Shown here: positions 56,474 to 64,000 of the stretch, piece after piece | How the letters are laid out: the number at the start of each line of letters is the position of its first letter | How positions within the stretch are numbered: position 1 is the first letter of the stretch | Position numbers and translations under genes: made by a program | Notes under the pieces: model-generated | What the model was told of the DNA's origin: nothing | Database searches by the model: none | Seen by the model: only the letters and a program-made list of their open reading frames with translations | NCBI RefSeq assembly: GCF_001183545.1 | Contig: NZ_KQ236688.1 | Location: forward strand, 711,149-775,148 | Length of the DNA stretch: 64,000 nt | Reading direction: 5' to 3' | Source: Cellvibrio sp. pealriver | Lineage (GTDB): Bacteria > Pseudomonadota > Gammaproteobacteria > Pseudomonadales > Cellvibrionaceae

Positions 56474-57391
56474 ATGATCGAAATCCGTCACCTTAGAACC
56501 CTCATCGCCCTGCGCGAAACAGGTAGTTTGGTGGAGGCGGCCGAGCGTTTATTCCTGACGCAATCGGCACTCTCGCACCAGCTCAAAGAATTGGAATCAC
56601 GCTTGGAGTGCGAGTTGTTTATTCGCAAAAGCCGCCCGTTGCGGTTTAGTGAAGCGGGTAAGCGAATCCTGCAGTTGGCGGACGAGGTAGTCGCCAGTGT
56701 CAGCGAAGCCGAGCGCGATGTAAAAAAACTCGTGCACGGCGAAGCGGGGCGTTTGTACATGGCAATTGAATGCCATAGCTGCTTCAACTGGTTAATGCCC
56801 ACCATCGATATTTATCGCAACCAATGGCCGGGAATTGAGTTGGATTTTTCTGGTGGTTTTACCTTTGAGCCATTACCCGCATTGGCGCAGGGTGATATCG
56901 ATTTGGTCATTACATCTGATCCGCAACCGATCAAAGGCGTGGAGTATGTCCCGTTGTTTGGGTACGAGATGCAAATTGCGCTCGCTAATAATCATGCATT
57001 AGTCGAGCGGACTTTTTTACAGCCACAAGATTTGGTTGACCAAACACTCATTACTTATCCGGTTGCGCGCAATCGCCTGGATATTTTCAAACAATTTTTA
57101 GAGCCTGCACAATGTGAACCCAAGGCGGTGCGTACATCAGAGCTGACATTAATGATGGTGCAATTGGTTGCCAGTGGGCGCGGTGTTTGCGCGTTACCCA
57201 ACTGGGTATTGGCGGAATATGTGCAACAGGGAATTATCAGTGTGCGCTCTGCAGGCGCTAAAGGAATCTGGCCGACCCTTTACGCGGCAGTGCGTGAAGA
57301 ACAATTATTATCGCCATTTGTGCAAGATTTTTTGCAGTTGGCCAAAGCGCATTGTTTAAAGCATTTACAGGGTGTTATCCAGATTACTTAG
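56474..57391 (+). CDS. metR: LysR-family regulator MetR
   Basis: A 305-residue LysR regulator with MetR-specific features. The N-terminal HTH is MIEIRHLRTLIALRETGSL, then TQSALSHQLKELESRL. The effector domain begins IECHSCFNWLMPTIDIYRNQWPGIELDFSGGFTFEPLPAL, matching E. coli MetR, which activates metE and metH with homocysteine as co-effector. The start at ATG 56474 follows GGAAA. No metE lies next to it in this window, unlike enterobacteria. Its stop overlaps the stop of the convergent response regulator by 4 bp. Confidence 0.88.
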   Translation: MIEIRHLRTLIALRETGSLVEAAERLFLTQSALSHQLKELESRLECELFIRKSRPLRFSEAGKRILQLADEVVASVSEAERDVKKLVHGEAGRLYMAIECHSCFNWLMPTIDIYRNQWPGIELDFSGGFTFEPLPALAQGDIDLVITSDPQPIKGVEYVPLFGYEMQIALANNHALVERTFLQPQDLVDQTLITYPVARNRLDIFKQFLEPAQCEPKAVRTSELTLMMVQLVASGRGVCALPNWVLAEYVQQGIISVRSAGAKGIWPTLYAAVREEQLLSPFVQDFLQLAKAHCLKHLQGVIQIT

Positions 57392-57819
57392 AGTGGAAAC
57401 GTAATGGTATTGCGGTAGTTGTCGAGCAGCGAAGCCAATTTTGAAAACTGTGGCCCTACCGCGGACTTAACCATATAACCCGCAATATTCTCGTGATAAG
57501 CACGGGATTTATCAGAGTCGGCATCTGACGTCGTCAGCACAAAAATAATAGAGTCTTGCAATACGTTGTCCTGTCGCACTTCTTGTAAAAATTCAAAACC
57601 GTCCATGCGCGGCATATTAAGATCCAGCAAAACAATGTAGGGTTTTTCTATGGTGAGTTCACTATGATTCGCGCGCAATATCTCTAGCGCTTCAATACCA
57701 TCGCGCGCCAAGGTGACAGGAAAATCCATCGCGTGCTTACGTAAACTGCGTACGACAGATTCTGCTGCGACATCATCGTCATCGACAATCAGAATATTAA
57801 CTTTCACAGGGTTATTCAT
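57388..57819 (-). CDS. Single-domain response regulator (Rcp1/CheY-like)
   Basis: A protein of about 143 residues with one receiver domain: VNILIVDDDDVAAES (acidic pocket), IVLLDLNMPRMDGFEF (phospho-Asp), VLTTSDADSDK (Thr) and GYMVKSA (Lys). No output domain. It is encoded directly after the PAS histidine kinase with an 8-bp overlap, like the Rcp1-type regulators of phytochrome-class kinases. The start at 57819 (MNNPVKV) is preferred over 57897, which would run deep into the kinase gene. Confidence 0.9.
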   Translation of the reverse strand: MNNPVKVNILIVDDDDVAAESVVRSLRKHAMDFPVTLARDGIEALEILRANHSELTIEKPYIVLLDLNMPRMDGFEFLQEVRQDNVLQDSIIFVLTTSDADSDKSRAYHENIAGYMVKSAVGPQFSKLASLLDNYRNTITFPL

Positions 57820-59299
57820 CGATATCTTTCCTCGCAAAACGTGGCCACCACACATGGAAGCTGCAGCCTTTACTATCGGTGTTGCTGATAAGTTCAATTT
57901 GTCCGCCGTGGCTTTCGGTTAACCGCTTGGCCAATGCAAGGCCGATTCCGCTGCCGTTGGAAGAGTGGTTACCCAGTGTTTGGAACAAACGAAATACACG
58001 CTCTTGGGCTGCAACAGGAATGCCGGGGCCGTTATCGCTCACTTTAAATAAACAATAACTGCCACTGGCTTCTGCGCTAATAGTAATACAGGGATCAACG
58101 CCGGTGTGGTGCTTAAGTGCGTTAGAAAATAAATTGCGCAGTACGGTTTCCAGGGGAATTTTGGCAGCATAAATTTCGTTGATGCGAATATCCTGTTGAA
58201 TATTGAAGTGTGCGGGAACAGGGTGTAGTTCAATAATGCCTGCAATCAATGCATTAACATCGATGGCGGTGGATTCTTTCGCGCGTTTTCCGGCTCGTGC
58301 ATAGAGCAGTAAGTCTTCAATTAGCCGCTCCATGCGGCCGATCCGAATACGGATACGCTCAATATTATTTTTAACTGCTTCAGGGATATTTTCACCAAGG
58401 TCTTCACTAATCCATTCAACCAGGTCACTGATCCCGCGCAGTGGCGATTTCAAATCATGAGAGGCAACGTAGGTAAACTCTTCCAGATGGGCATTTGCTT
58501 GTTTCAGATTGAGCTCCAGCCGTTTGCGCTCGGTGATATCAGTGACAACGGCAAGTGTCAGGTTGCCTGCATCACTTTCTACCGGGCTTAAACCAATCTC
58601 GATGGGAATTTCGGTTCCGCTTTTGTGGCGGCCAGTGAGGTCTCGCCCAAGCCCCATTGCGCGCAAGCTGGGTTTTTGCACGTAGCCTGCGCGCAGTTTT
58701 TCATGGCCAGCGCGGTAGCGTTCGGGCAGTAAAATATCCATGGATTTACCCAGCAGTTCCTCTTTGTTGTAACCAAAGAGCGCGAGCAAACTTGGGTTAA
58801 TCAATTGGATAATCCCTTGTTCATCGACGAGTAATTGGCCATAAGGCGATGCTTCAATCACCTTGGCTAATCGCTCCTCCAATTGTTTGCGGCGAGTGAT
58901 ATTGACGATGGTGGCTACAATAAATTGTTCATTATCGGCAACCAGAGAGCGCAAGCCAATTTCCAATGGAAATTCACTGTTGTCTTTGCGTTTTCCGTAC
59001 AGATCGCGCCCTGCGCCCATGTAGCGAGTCGATGGTTGGTCAATGTAACTCTGGCGTAATGTGGCGTGGTTGCCGCTGAATCGATTGGGTAGTAGCACGT
59101 CAACCGATTGGCCTAATAGTTCGTTGCGTGAATACCCGAATAAACGTTCCGCTTCCGCATTCAGGTAGCTGATGCGTCCATCCTGATGGGTGACAATAAT
59201 GCCTGCAGGTACTGCATCCAGCAGCTCCAGAACATAGCTGGGCTGGTTATCTTGATGGTTATTTTGATGACTGCTCTGCTGATTATTCTGTGGTGGCAT
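57812..59299 (-). CDS. PAS-PAS sensor histidine kinase
   Basis: A 495-residue kinase without membrane segments. After a Gln/Asn-rich N-terminus come two PAS domains with near-identical motifs (LNAEAERLFGYSRNELLGQSVDVLLP and INPSLLALFGYNKEELLGKSMDILLP). Then HisKA with TYVASHDLKSPLRGISDLV (phospho-His) and HATPase_c with LFSNALKHH, FKVSDNGPGIP and GSGIGLALAKRL. The ASHDLKSPL box is typical of phytochrome-like kinases, but no chromophore domain is present. It is translated from ATG 59299 after GGGAGAG. The partner is the response regulator at 57388-57819. Confidence 0.92.
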   Translation of the reverse strand: MPPQNNQQSSHQNNHQDNQPSYVLELLDAVPAGIIVTHQDGRISYLNAEAERLFGYSRNELLGQSVDVLLPNRFSGNHATLRQSYIDQPSTRYMGAGRDLYGKRKDNSEFPLEIGLRSLVADNEQFIVATIVNITRRKQLEERLAKVIEASPYGQLLVDEQGIIQLINPSLLALFGYNKEELLGKSMDILLPERYRAGHEKLRAGYVQKPSLRAMGLGRDLTGRHKSGTEIPIEIGLSPVESDAGNLTLAVVTDITERKRLELNLKQANAHLEEFTYVASHDLKSPLRGISDLVEWISEDLGENIPEAVKNNIERIRIRIGRMERLIEDLLLYARAGKRAKESTAIDVNALIAGIIELHPVPAHFNIQQDIRINEIYAAKIPLETVLRNLFSNALKHHTGVDPCITISAEASGSYCLFKVSDNGPGIPVAAQERVFRLFQTLGNHSSNGSGIGLALAKRLTESHGGQIELISNTDSKGCSFHVWWPRFARKDIDE

Positions 59300-59521
59300 C
59301 CGTTACTCTCCCTCTGACAAACATCCTCACAAGGCCACAATAGCGTGGGATCGGTACTGACAAAACCTGATCCATTTGATTTTTAGTATAGGCAGCGCTT
59401 TTTTATGTGTTGGTAGCTGGAAGAAAAAAGAGGATTTTTTTCAGAGTGTTTGGCAATAAAAAAATATGACTAATAGCGCTTTTGTTTTGGCTGGTGATCA
59501 GTTGGCGGGAAGGGGCAAATA

Positions 59522-59548
59522 AAAACGCCAGCGAGAAGCTGGCGTTTT
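59522..59548 (-). terminator. Terminator of tpx
   Basis: An 11-bp stem aaaacgccagc paired with gctggcgtttt has a 5-nt loop. The A-run before it becomes a U-tract for the leftward transcript. Confidence 0.85.
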
Positions 59549-59571
59549 GGCGTAAAGCGGAACACCCGGTT

Positions 59572-60069
59572 TTATGCCAGTGCTTTTAAAGCTGCATCGT
59601 AATTGGGTTCGTGGGCAACTTCACTCACCAACTCTGTGTGCAGTACTTTACCTTCTGCATCCAATACAACAACGGCGCGCGCTGTTAATCCGGTTAGTGG
59701 ACCATCAACCAGTTTTACGCCGTAATCGCTTGCAAAGTTGGCGCGGAATGCAGATGCAGGAATAACTTTGTCCAGACCTTCTGCACCACAGAAACGTGCA
59801 AGGGCGAACGGCAAGTCTTGTGATGCACATACAACAACGGTGTTGTCCAGAGCACTAGCTTGTGCGTTAAAGGTGCGGACAGATTGTGCACAGGTTGGAG
59901 TATCAACACTGGGGAAGATGTTGAGTACAACGCGTTTGCCAACTAAATCTGCAGAAGAGACTTCCGACAAATCTGTTTTAACCAGTTTGAATGCGGGAGC
60001 CTTGCTGCCAACCGCAGGCAAATTACCGTTAGTGTTGAATGGGTTTCCTTTGAGAGTCACCGTTGCCAT
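59572..60069 (-). CDS. tpx: Thiol peroxidase
   Basis: A 165-residue 2-Cys peroxiredoxin of the Tpx type, reducing hydroperoxides with thioredoxin. [18 protein letters not shown] is the usual start, the peroxidatic Cys is in [16 protein letters not shown] (about 60), and the resolving Cys is in [18 protein letters not shown] (about 94). The length matches the family. It is monocistronic, with a terminator 24 bp after the stop. Confidence 0.95.
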   Translation of the reverse strand: MATVTLKGNPFNTNGNLPAVGSKAPAFKLVKTDLSEVSSADLVGKRVVLNIFPSVDTPTCAQSVRTFNAQASALDNTVVVCASQDLPFALARFCGAEGLDKVIPASAFRANFASDYGVKLVDGPLTGLTARAVVVLDAEGKVLHTELVSEVAHEPNYDAALKALA

Positions 60070-60360
60070 AAAAATACTCCTGACCTTGTGTGTGATTTGT
60101 TGGTAAAAATACTCAGAGAAGCCTAGTTGATGGTGGCGAAAAAGGGAATTGCAATGAGCGCCATCAGGAAAAAATCTTTCTGTAATAGTGATTTGTTCAA
60201 TTTTTATCGGATTTGTTTACATTTAGGCACAAGGTATTACGGACTTTTCCAGAGATATGCCTATGGCTAAATTCCGCCTTGCATTGGTAAGGTAAAGTGA
60301 TGATAATGCGCGCCTCTTGCATGTCGCCGCGGAAAAACAGGTGACACCAGCAAGCTGCAA

Positions 60361-60474
<114 letters not shown>

Positions 60475-60663
60475 AACCTCCTCGAAATTCCTCTGTTTTG
60501 TCCGTCACTCACTATTTTGTTTCTTCTGTCGATCTGGCTCCTTTGGTGTCTATTTCTGGCGCTGGTCGCTATAATCGCCGCCTGATTTTTTGCTTGTATT
60601 GATCGCCCTTTATCAAATACAGCTCAAATAAAGCCACTTTTGGAATCGAGAGCAGCAATCGGC

Positions 60664-62589
60664 ATGAGTTATCAAGTCCTGGCGCGTAAATGGCGTCCTC
60701 GTATTTTCCGCGAAATGGTAGGGCAGGAGCATGTCCTGCAGGCGTTGATCAATGCGCTTGATCACAATCGTTTGCATCATGCTTATTTGTTTACCGGCAC
60801 CCGTGGTGTGGGTAAAACGACTATTGCGCGGATCCTCGCCAAGTGCCTGAACTGTGAGACCGGTGTCAGTTCCGAGCCTTGTGGCCAATGCAGCAGTTGC
60901 CGTGAAATTGCCGAAGGCCGTTTTGTTGATCTGATTGAAGTGGACGCGGCTTCACGTACCAAAGTGGAAGACACCCGCGAGCTGTTGGAAAATGTCCAAT
61001 ACGCACCGACCCGCGGCCGTTATAAGGTTTATCTGATCGACGAAGTGCATATGCTCTCCAATAGCAGCTTCAATGCGCTGCTGAAAACTCTGGAAGAGCC
61101 ACCGCCACACGTCAAGTTCTTGCTCGCGACAACCGATCCGCAAAAATTGCCGATGACCATTTTGTCGCGCTGTTTGCAATTCAATCTCAAAAACATGAAC
61201 CCCGAACGTATTGTTCAGCACCTGAAATTCGTGTTGGGTGAAGAATTGGTTCCGTTTGAAGAGGCGGCTTTGTGGCATTTAGGGCGCGCCGCAGATGGCA
61301 GTATGCGTGATGCGATGAGTCTGACCGATCAGGCAATCGCATATGGTTCGGGCAAAATCACGGAAGTGGAAGTCAGTACCATGCTGGGTACTATCGACCA
61401 AACAGCGGTGTACGACATTGTTAATGCATTGGCATCGCTCGATGGCCGCGCGGTATTGGCGGCGGTCGAGCGAATGTCCGAGCAAGCGCCGGATTACGCG
61501 AATGCTCTCGCAGAAATGCTCGCTGTGTTACATCGCATCGCGATTGCACAAGCGTTGCCCGAGGCTGTAGATAACAGCCACGGCGATCGCGAGCGAATTA
61601 TGCAGCTTGCCCAACAATTGCCATCGGAAGATGTACAGTTGTTTTATCAAACCGCCTTGTTAGGTCGTCGCGATTTACCCTTGGCACCCGATGCGCGCGC
61701 CGGTTTTGAAATGGTGCTATTGCGGATGTTGGCATTCAAGCCGCAGGGTGTCATTGATGTACCTACACAGGCTTTGCCGCAGGGGCAACAGCCTAAAGTT
61801 GTCCAAGCTGCTCCCGTTGTTAATCAGGTTCAAAGTGTTAGCCAGGTTCAAGAAGTTAATCAGGCACCTGTCATCAATCAGACTCCTGTCGTGAATACTC
61901 CAGCAGCGGCTCCGGTTGTTGCTCCTGTACCGGTTGCGGAAACTCCGGTTCAAGTCGCCGCCACTTCTGCATCCCATACGCCCCCCGCAGAGGAGCCACC
62001 GGTAATGGATGCGGCTAGTGTTCCCGATGATGAATACGCTGAATATGCACAGGCACCTGCGTACTATGATGTGCCTGCCACTGAACCCGCTGCTGCAACA
62101 CAAGAGGTAAGCCAGCCAAAAAAGCCTGAGGCGGCGCTGCCGCCGGTTGTTGCTGCGCCTGAGCTACCGCCTGCTGCCAAAACCATACGCAAGGTGCCCT
62201 ATGAACAAGCGACGCCTGCGGATTGGACCGATATTTATCTGGGCTTGGGCGTGACCGGCATTTTGCAAAGTACAGTCGCGAACTGCCAGATGACAGGTCG
62301 GCAGGGCAATGAGTTTTTCTTTGTACTGGATGAAACCAACAGCACGCTTTTCGATGTAAGTCATGAAAAACGTCTGCAAGATTTATTGGTCGATTATTTT
62401 GTCGAACAAGTCAAAGTACGTATTCAGGTTGGCAAAGTGACGGCGGAAACTCCCGCGCAAATGGCTATACGTTTGCGCGCAGAGCGCTTGGATGATGCCA
62501 TCAAGTCAATTAAAAATGATCCTGTAGTACAGCAATTAATCGCACAATTTGGTGCGACGTTAAACGAAGAAAGTATCCAGCCAATTTAA
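60664..62589 (+). CDS. dnaX: DNA polymerase III subunits tau and gamma
   Basis: A 641-residue clamp-loader ATPase. MSYQVLARKWRPRIFREMVGQEHV is the classic start; Walker A FTGTRGVGKTTIAR (about 43-56), a four-Cys zinc module (CLNCETG, CGQCSSC), Walker B VYLIDEVHML and the SRC sensor follow. A long Pro/Val/Gln/Ala-rich linker (about 360-515) precedes the C-terminal tau domain that binds the polymerase core. A programmed -1 frameshift signal at 62104-62144 would also yield a 488-residue gamma form. The start at 60664 (not 60640) is set by homology. Confidence 0.96.
   Translation: MSYQVLARKWRPRIFREMVGQEHVLQALINALDHNRLHHAYLFTGTRGVGKTTIARILAKCLNCETGVSSEPCGQCSSCREIAEGRFVDLIEVDAASRTKVEDTRELLENVQYAPTRGRYKVYLIDEVHMLSNSSFNALLKTLEEPPPHVKFLLATTDPQKLPMTILSRCLQFNLKNMNPERIVQHLKFVLGEELVPFEEAALWHLGRAADGSMRDAMSLTDQAIAYGSGKITEVEVSTMLGTIDQTAVYDIVNALASLDGRAVLAAVERMSEQAPDYANALAEMLAVLHRIAIAQALPEAVDNSHGDRERIMQLAQQLPSEDVQLFYQTALLGRRDLPLAPDARAGFEMVLLRMLAFKPQGVIDVPTQALPQGQQPKVVQAAPVVNQVQSVSQVQEVNQAPVINQTPVVNTPAAAPVVAPVPVAETPVQVAATSASHTPPAEEPPVMDAASVPDDEYAEYAQAPAYYDVPATEPAAATQEVSQPKKPEAALPPVVAAPELPPAAKTIRKVPYEQATPADWTDIYLGLGVTGILQSTVANCQMTGRQGNEFFFVLDETNSTLFDVSHEKRLQDLLVDYFVEQVKVRIQVGKVTAETPAQMAIRLRAERLDDAIKSIKNDPVVQQLIAQFGATLNEESIQPI
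62104..62144 (+). promoter_or_regulatory. Programmed -1 frameshift signal in dnaX
   Basis: The slippery heptamer A AAA AAG (62118-62124) lies in the right phase (codons CCA AAA AAG). An SD-like GAGGT sits about 10 nt upstream (62104-62108). A GC hairpin GGCGGC-GCT-GCCGCC (62130-62144) starts 5 nt downstream. In the -1 frame one GCC codon is followed at once by TGA (62127-62129). All elements and spacings match E. coli dnaX. Confidence 0.88.
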
Positions 62590-62626
62590 CGATGCACGTC
62601 AGTTATTGTGAAGTAGGAGAAACGCT

Positions 62627-62947
62627 ATGAATGGTCTCGGCGATTTAATGAAGCAAGCGCAACAGATGCAAGCCAATATGCAAAAAATGCAGGAAGATTT
62701 GGCAAAAGCAGAAGTGAAGGGTGAGGCGGGCGCTGGTTTGGTCAGTGTGGTGATGAATGGCCGTCACGATGTGAAACGTGTTCATATCGACGCAAGTTTG
62801 ATGAGCGAAGATAAAGAAATGTTGGAAGATTTATTGGCTGCAGCGGTGAATGATGCGGTGCGCAAAGTAGAAAACCAAAGCCGCGAACAAATGGCGAAAA
62901 TGACTGCCGGCATGGGAATCCCGCCGGGTTTTAAAATGCCATTTTAA
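62627..62947 (+). CDS. ybaB: YbaB/EbfC nucleoid-associated protein
   Basis: A 106-residue DNA-binding protein forming dimers on the nucleoid. [30 protein letters not shown] is the family N-terminal helix, followed by [15 protein letters not shown] and a C-terminal [15 protein letters not shown]. It lies between dnaX and recR, the conserved order in most gammaproteobacteria. AGGAGAAACGCT provides the ribosome site. Confidence 0.95.
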   Translation: MNGLGDLMKQAQQMQANMQKMQEDLAKAEVKGEAGAGLVSVVMNGRHDVKRVHIDASLMSEDKEMLEDLLAAAVNDAVRKVENQSREQMAKMTAGMGIPPGFKMPF

Positions 62948-63007
62948 GGCGATGAACATTCGTGTTGAAAACAATTAGTCAATTCATATTCAGTAAAGTG
63001 CACATAC

Positions 63008-63601
63008 ATGTTTAGCCCGCTTATCGATGAACTCATGGCATCCCTGCGTTGTCTGCCCGGTGTTGGACCAAAATCAGCGCAGCGTATGGCACTGCATTTG
63101 TTGGAGCGTGACCGTACCGGAGCTGAGCGGCTTGCGCAGAGCTTGCATCGGGCTGTTGAAGGTGTCGGGCGCTGCCAACGCTGCCGCACATTAACAGAGC
63201 AAGTGTTGTGTGGTATCTGCGCTAACACTCGCCGCGACAACAGTTTGCTGTGCGTCGTGGAAACGCCGGGTGATGTATTGGCAATTGAACAAGCGGGTAC
63301 GTATCAAGGTAAATATTTTGTGCTGCTTGGCCATTTGTCGCCCATCGATGGAATAGGTCCTGAAGATATTGGTGTGGATCAATTAATCGCACTCTTGCAA
63401 CAAGAGTCCATCACAGAAGTGATTTTGGCTACCAACCCTACCGTGGAAGGTGAAGCCACTGCTTATTACATCAGCGAGCGTGCTAAAAATCTGAATGTCA
63501 CTGTGTCACGTATTGCTCACGGTGTTCCACTCGGTGGTGAGTTGGAGTTCATTGATGGTGGCACGCTTGCTCACGCATTTTCCTCTCGCAGAAGTTTATA
63601 A
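63008..63601 (+). CDS. recR: Recombination mediator RecR
   Basis: A 197-residue protein that, with RecO, loads RecA at gaps. A helix-hairpin-helix region ([20 protein letters not shown], 14-33), a C4 zinc finger (CQRCRTL, then CGIC) and a Toprim domain ([30 protein letters not shown]) are all present. It is third in the dnaX-ybaB-recR series. Length and motifs are standard. Confidence 0.97.
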   Translation: MFSPLIDELMASLRCLPGVGPKSAQRMALHLLERDRTGAERLAQSLHRAVEGVGRCQRCRTLTEQVLCGICANTRRDNSLLCVVETPGDVLAIEQAGTYQGKYFVLLGHLSPIDGIGPEDIGVDQLIALLQQESITEVILATNPTVEGEATAYYISERAKNLNVTVSRIAHGVPLGGELEFIDGGTLAHAFSSRRSL

Positions 63602-63606
63602 CCCTG

Positions 63607-64000
63607 ATGTTAATTCCTAGTGAACCGATTTGGATTGATCAGGATGATCAATTACAAGAGCTTTGTAGTCGCTGGCGTGCGCAAGCAGCGATCGCTGTTG
63701 ATACAGAATTTATGCGCAGTGAAACGTTTTACCCGATTGCCGGGTTGTTGCAAATTGGCGATGGAAAAGGCTGCTATCTGATCGACCCTTTGGCCATCCG
63801 GAATCTAGAGCCACTGCGTGAATTAATGTTGGATGAGTCTGTTACGAAGGTATTGCATTCTTGCTCGGAAGATATCGAAGTATTTCAGCGCTGGTTGGGT
63901 GTAGTTCCTGCACCACTATTTGATACCCAAATTGCAGCTGCATTTGCTGGCTTGGGTTTTAGTTTGGGTTATTCATCACTCGTCAAACAGTTGCTTGAAA
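63607..64000 (+). CDS. rnd: Ribonuclease D (partial, 3' end outside)
   Basis: 131 codons are visible of a 3'-5' exoribonuclease that trims tRNA precursors. AIAVDTEFMRSETFYPIAGLLQIG gives the DEDD Exo I motif (D and E), and KVLHSCSEDIEVFQRWLG gives Exo II. PLFDTQIAAAFAGLGFSLGYSSLVKQLL is typical of RNase D. It starts 5 bp after recR. Confidence 0.92.
   Translation, partial: MLIPSEPIWIDQDDQLQELCSRWRAQAAIAVDTEFMRSETFYPIAGLLQIGDGKGCYLIDPLAIRNLEPLRELMLDESVTKVLHSCSEDIEVFQRWLGVVPAPLFDTQIAAAFAGLGFSLGYSSLVKQLLE

Noticed and set aside
62627..63601. Separate promoters or terminators between dnaX, ybaB and recR
   Set aside because: The short gaps hold no hairpin with U-tract and no clear promoter; a single transcript is the simpler reading.

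Overview
The window is chromosomal DNA from a gammaproteobacterium, most likely Cellvibrio or a close Cellvibrionaceae relative. The evidence is the housekeeping set (nrdAB, fusA, purU, metR, tpx, ffs, dnaX-ybaB-recR-rnd), a serine-rich linker in an exported protein as is common in Cellvibrio, and many TonB-dependent receptor and cyclic-di-GMP genes. The species call is inference. Positions 1 to about 16.2 kb are visibly more AT-rich than the rest and carry only mobile and defence genes.

Left part (1-16214): a Tn7-like transposition module reads leftward (tnsA, tnsB, and tnsC running off the window). It is followed by a small BcepMu gp16-like regulator and a rightward defence island. The island holds an AlbA/Schlafen-type protein behind a perfect CRP-type palindrome, a complete QatABCD anti-phage operon, a zinc-ribbon PD-(D/E)XK nuclease, a DUF2130 nuclease-like coiled-coil protein, a SIR2-HerA pair, and a KTSC protein. 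It closes with a bidirectional terminator and three TGTCAT repeats at 21-22 bp spacing that end 30 bp from the nrdB stop codon. I read this last array as a Tn7-like transposon end, with the 3' end of nrdB as attachment site. The nuclease and DUF2130 genes between the two known systems are the best candidates for undescribed defence components.

Middle part (16.2-45 kb): class I ribonucleotide reductase (nrdA-nrdB, leftward) has a REP-like inverted repeat pair between the genes, and two NrdR-like boxes plus a DnaA box upstream. Then come a Tat-exported PhoX-type phosphatase, an HDOD protein, a ParE-type toxin-antitoxin pair, a DUF72 protein and a giant repeat adhesin. The adhesin runs in frame into what looks like a separate outer-membrane beta-barrel protein. 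These are followed by an AEC transporter, fusA, a MocR regulator divergent from a PhzF/class IV aminotransferase pair, a periplasmic binding protein, purU, a MntA-HepT toxin-antitoxin pair, an MFS transporter, and several small or sensory proteins.

Right part (45-64 kb): a tandem-PTPS protein lies divergent from a signalling cluster of a YfiR-like periplasmic protein, a hybrid histidine kinase with Hpt, a REC-PAS-GGDEF-EAL protein, and two TonB-dependent receptors of which the first is a deleted, frameshifted pseudogene. Then follow metR, a PAS histidine kinase with its single-domain response regulator, tpx, the 4.5S SRP RNA, and dnaX-ybaB-recR-rnd. dnaX carries a complete set of signals for -1 programmed frameshifting (SD-like element, slippery heptamer, GC hairpin, immediate stop).
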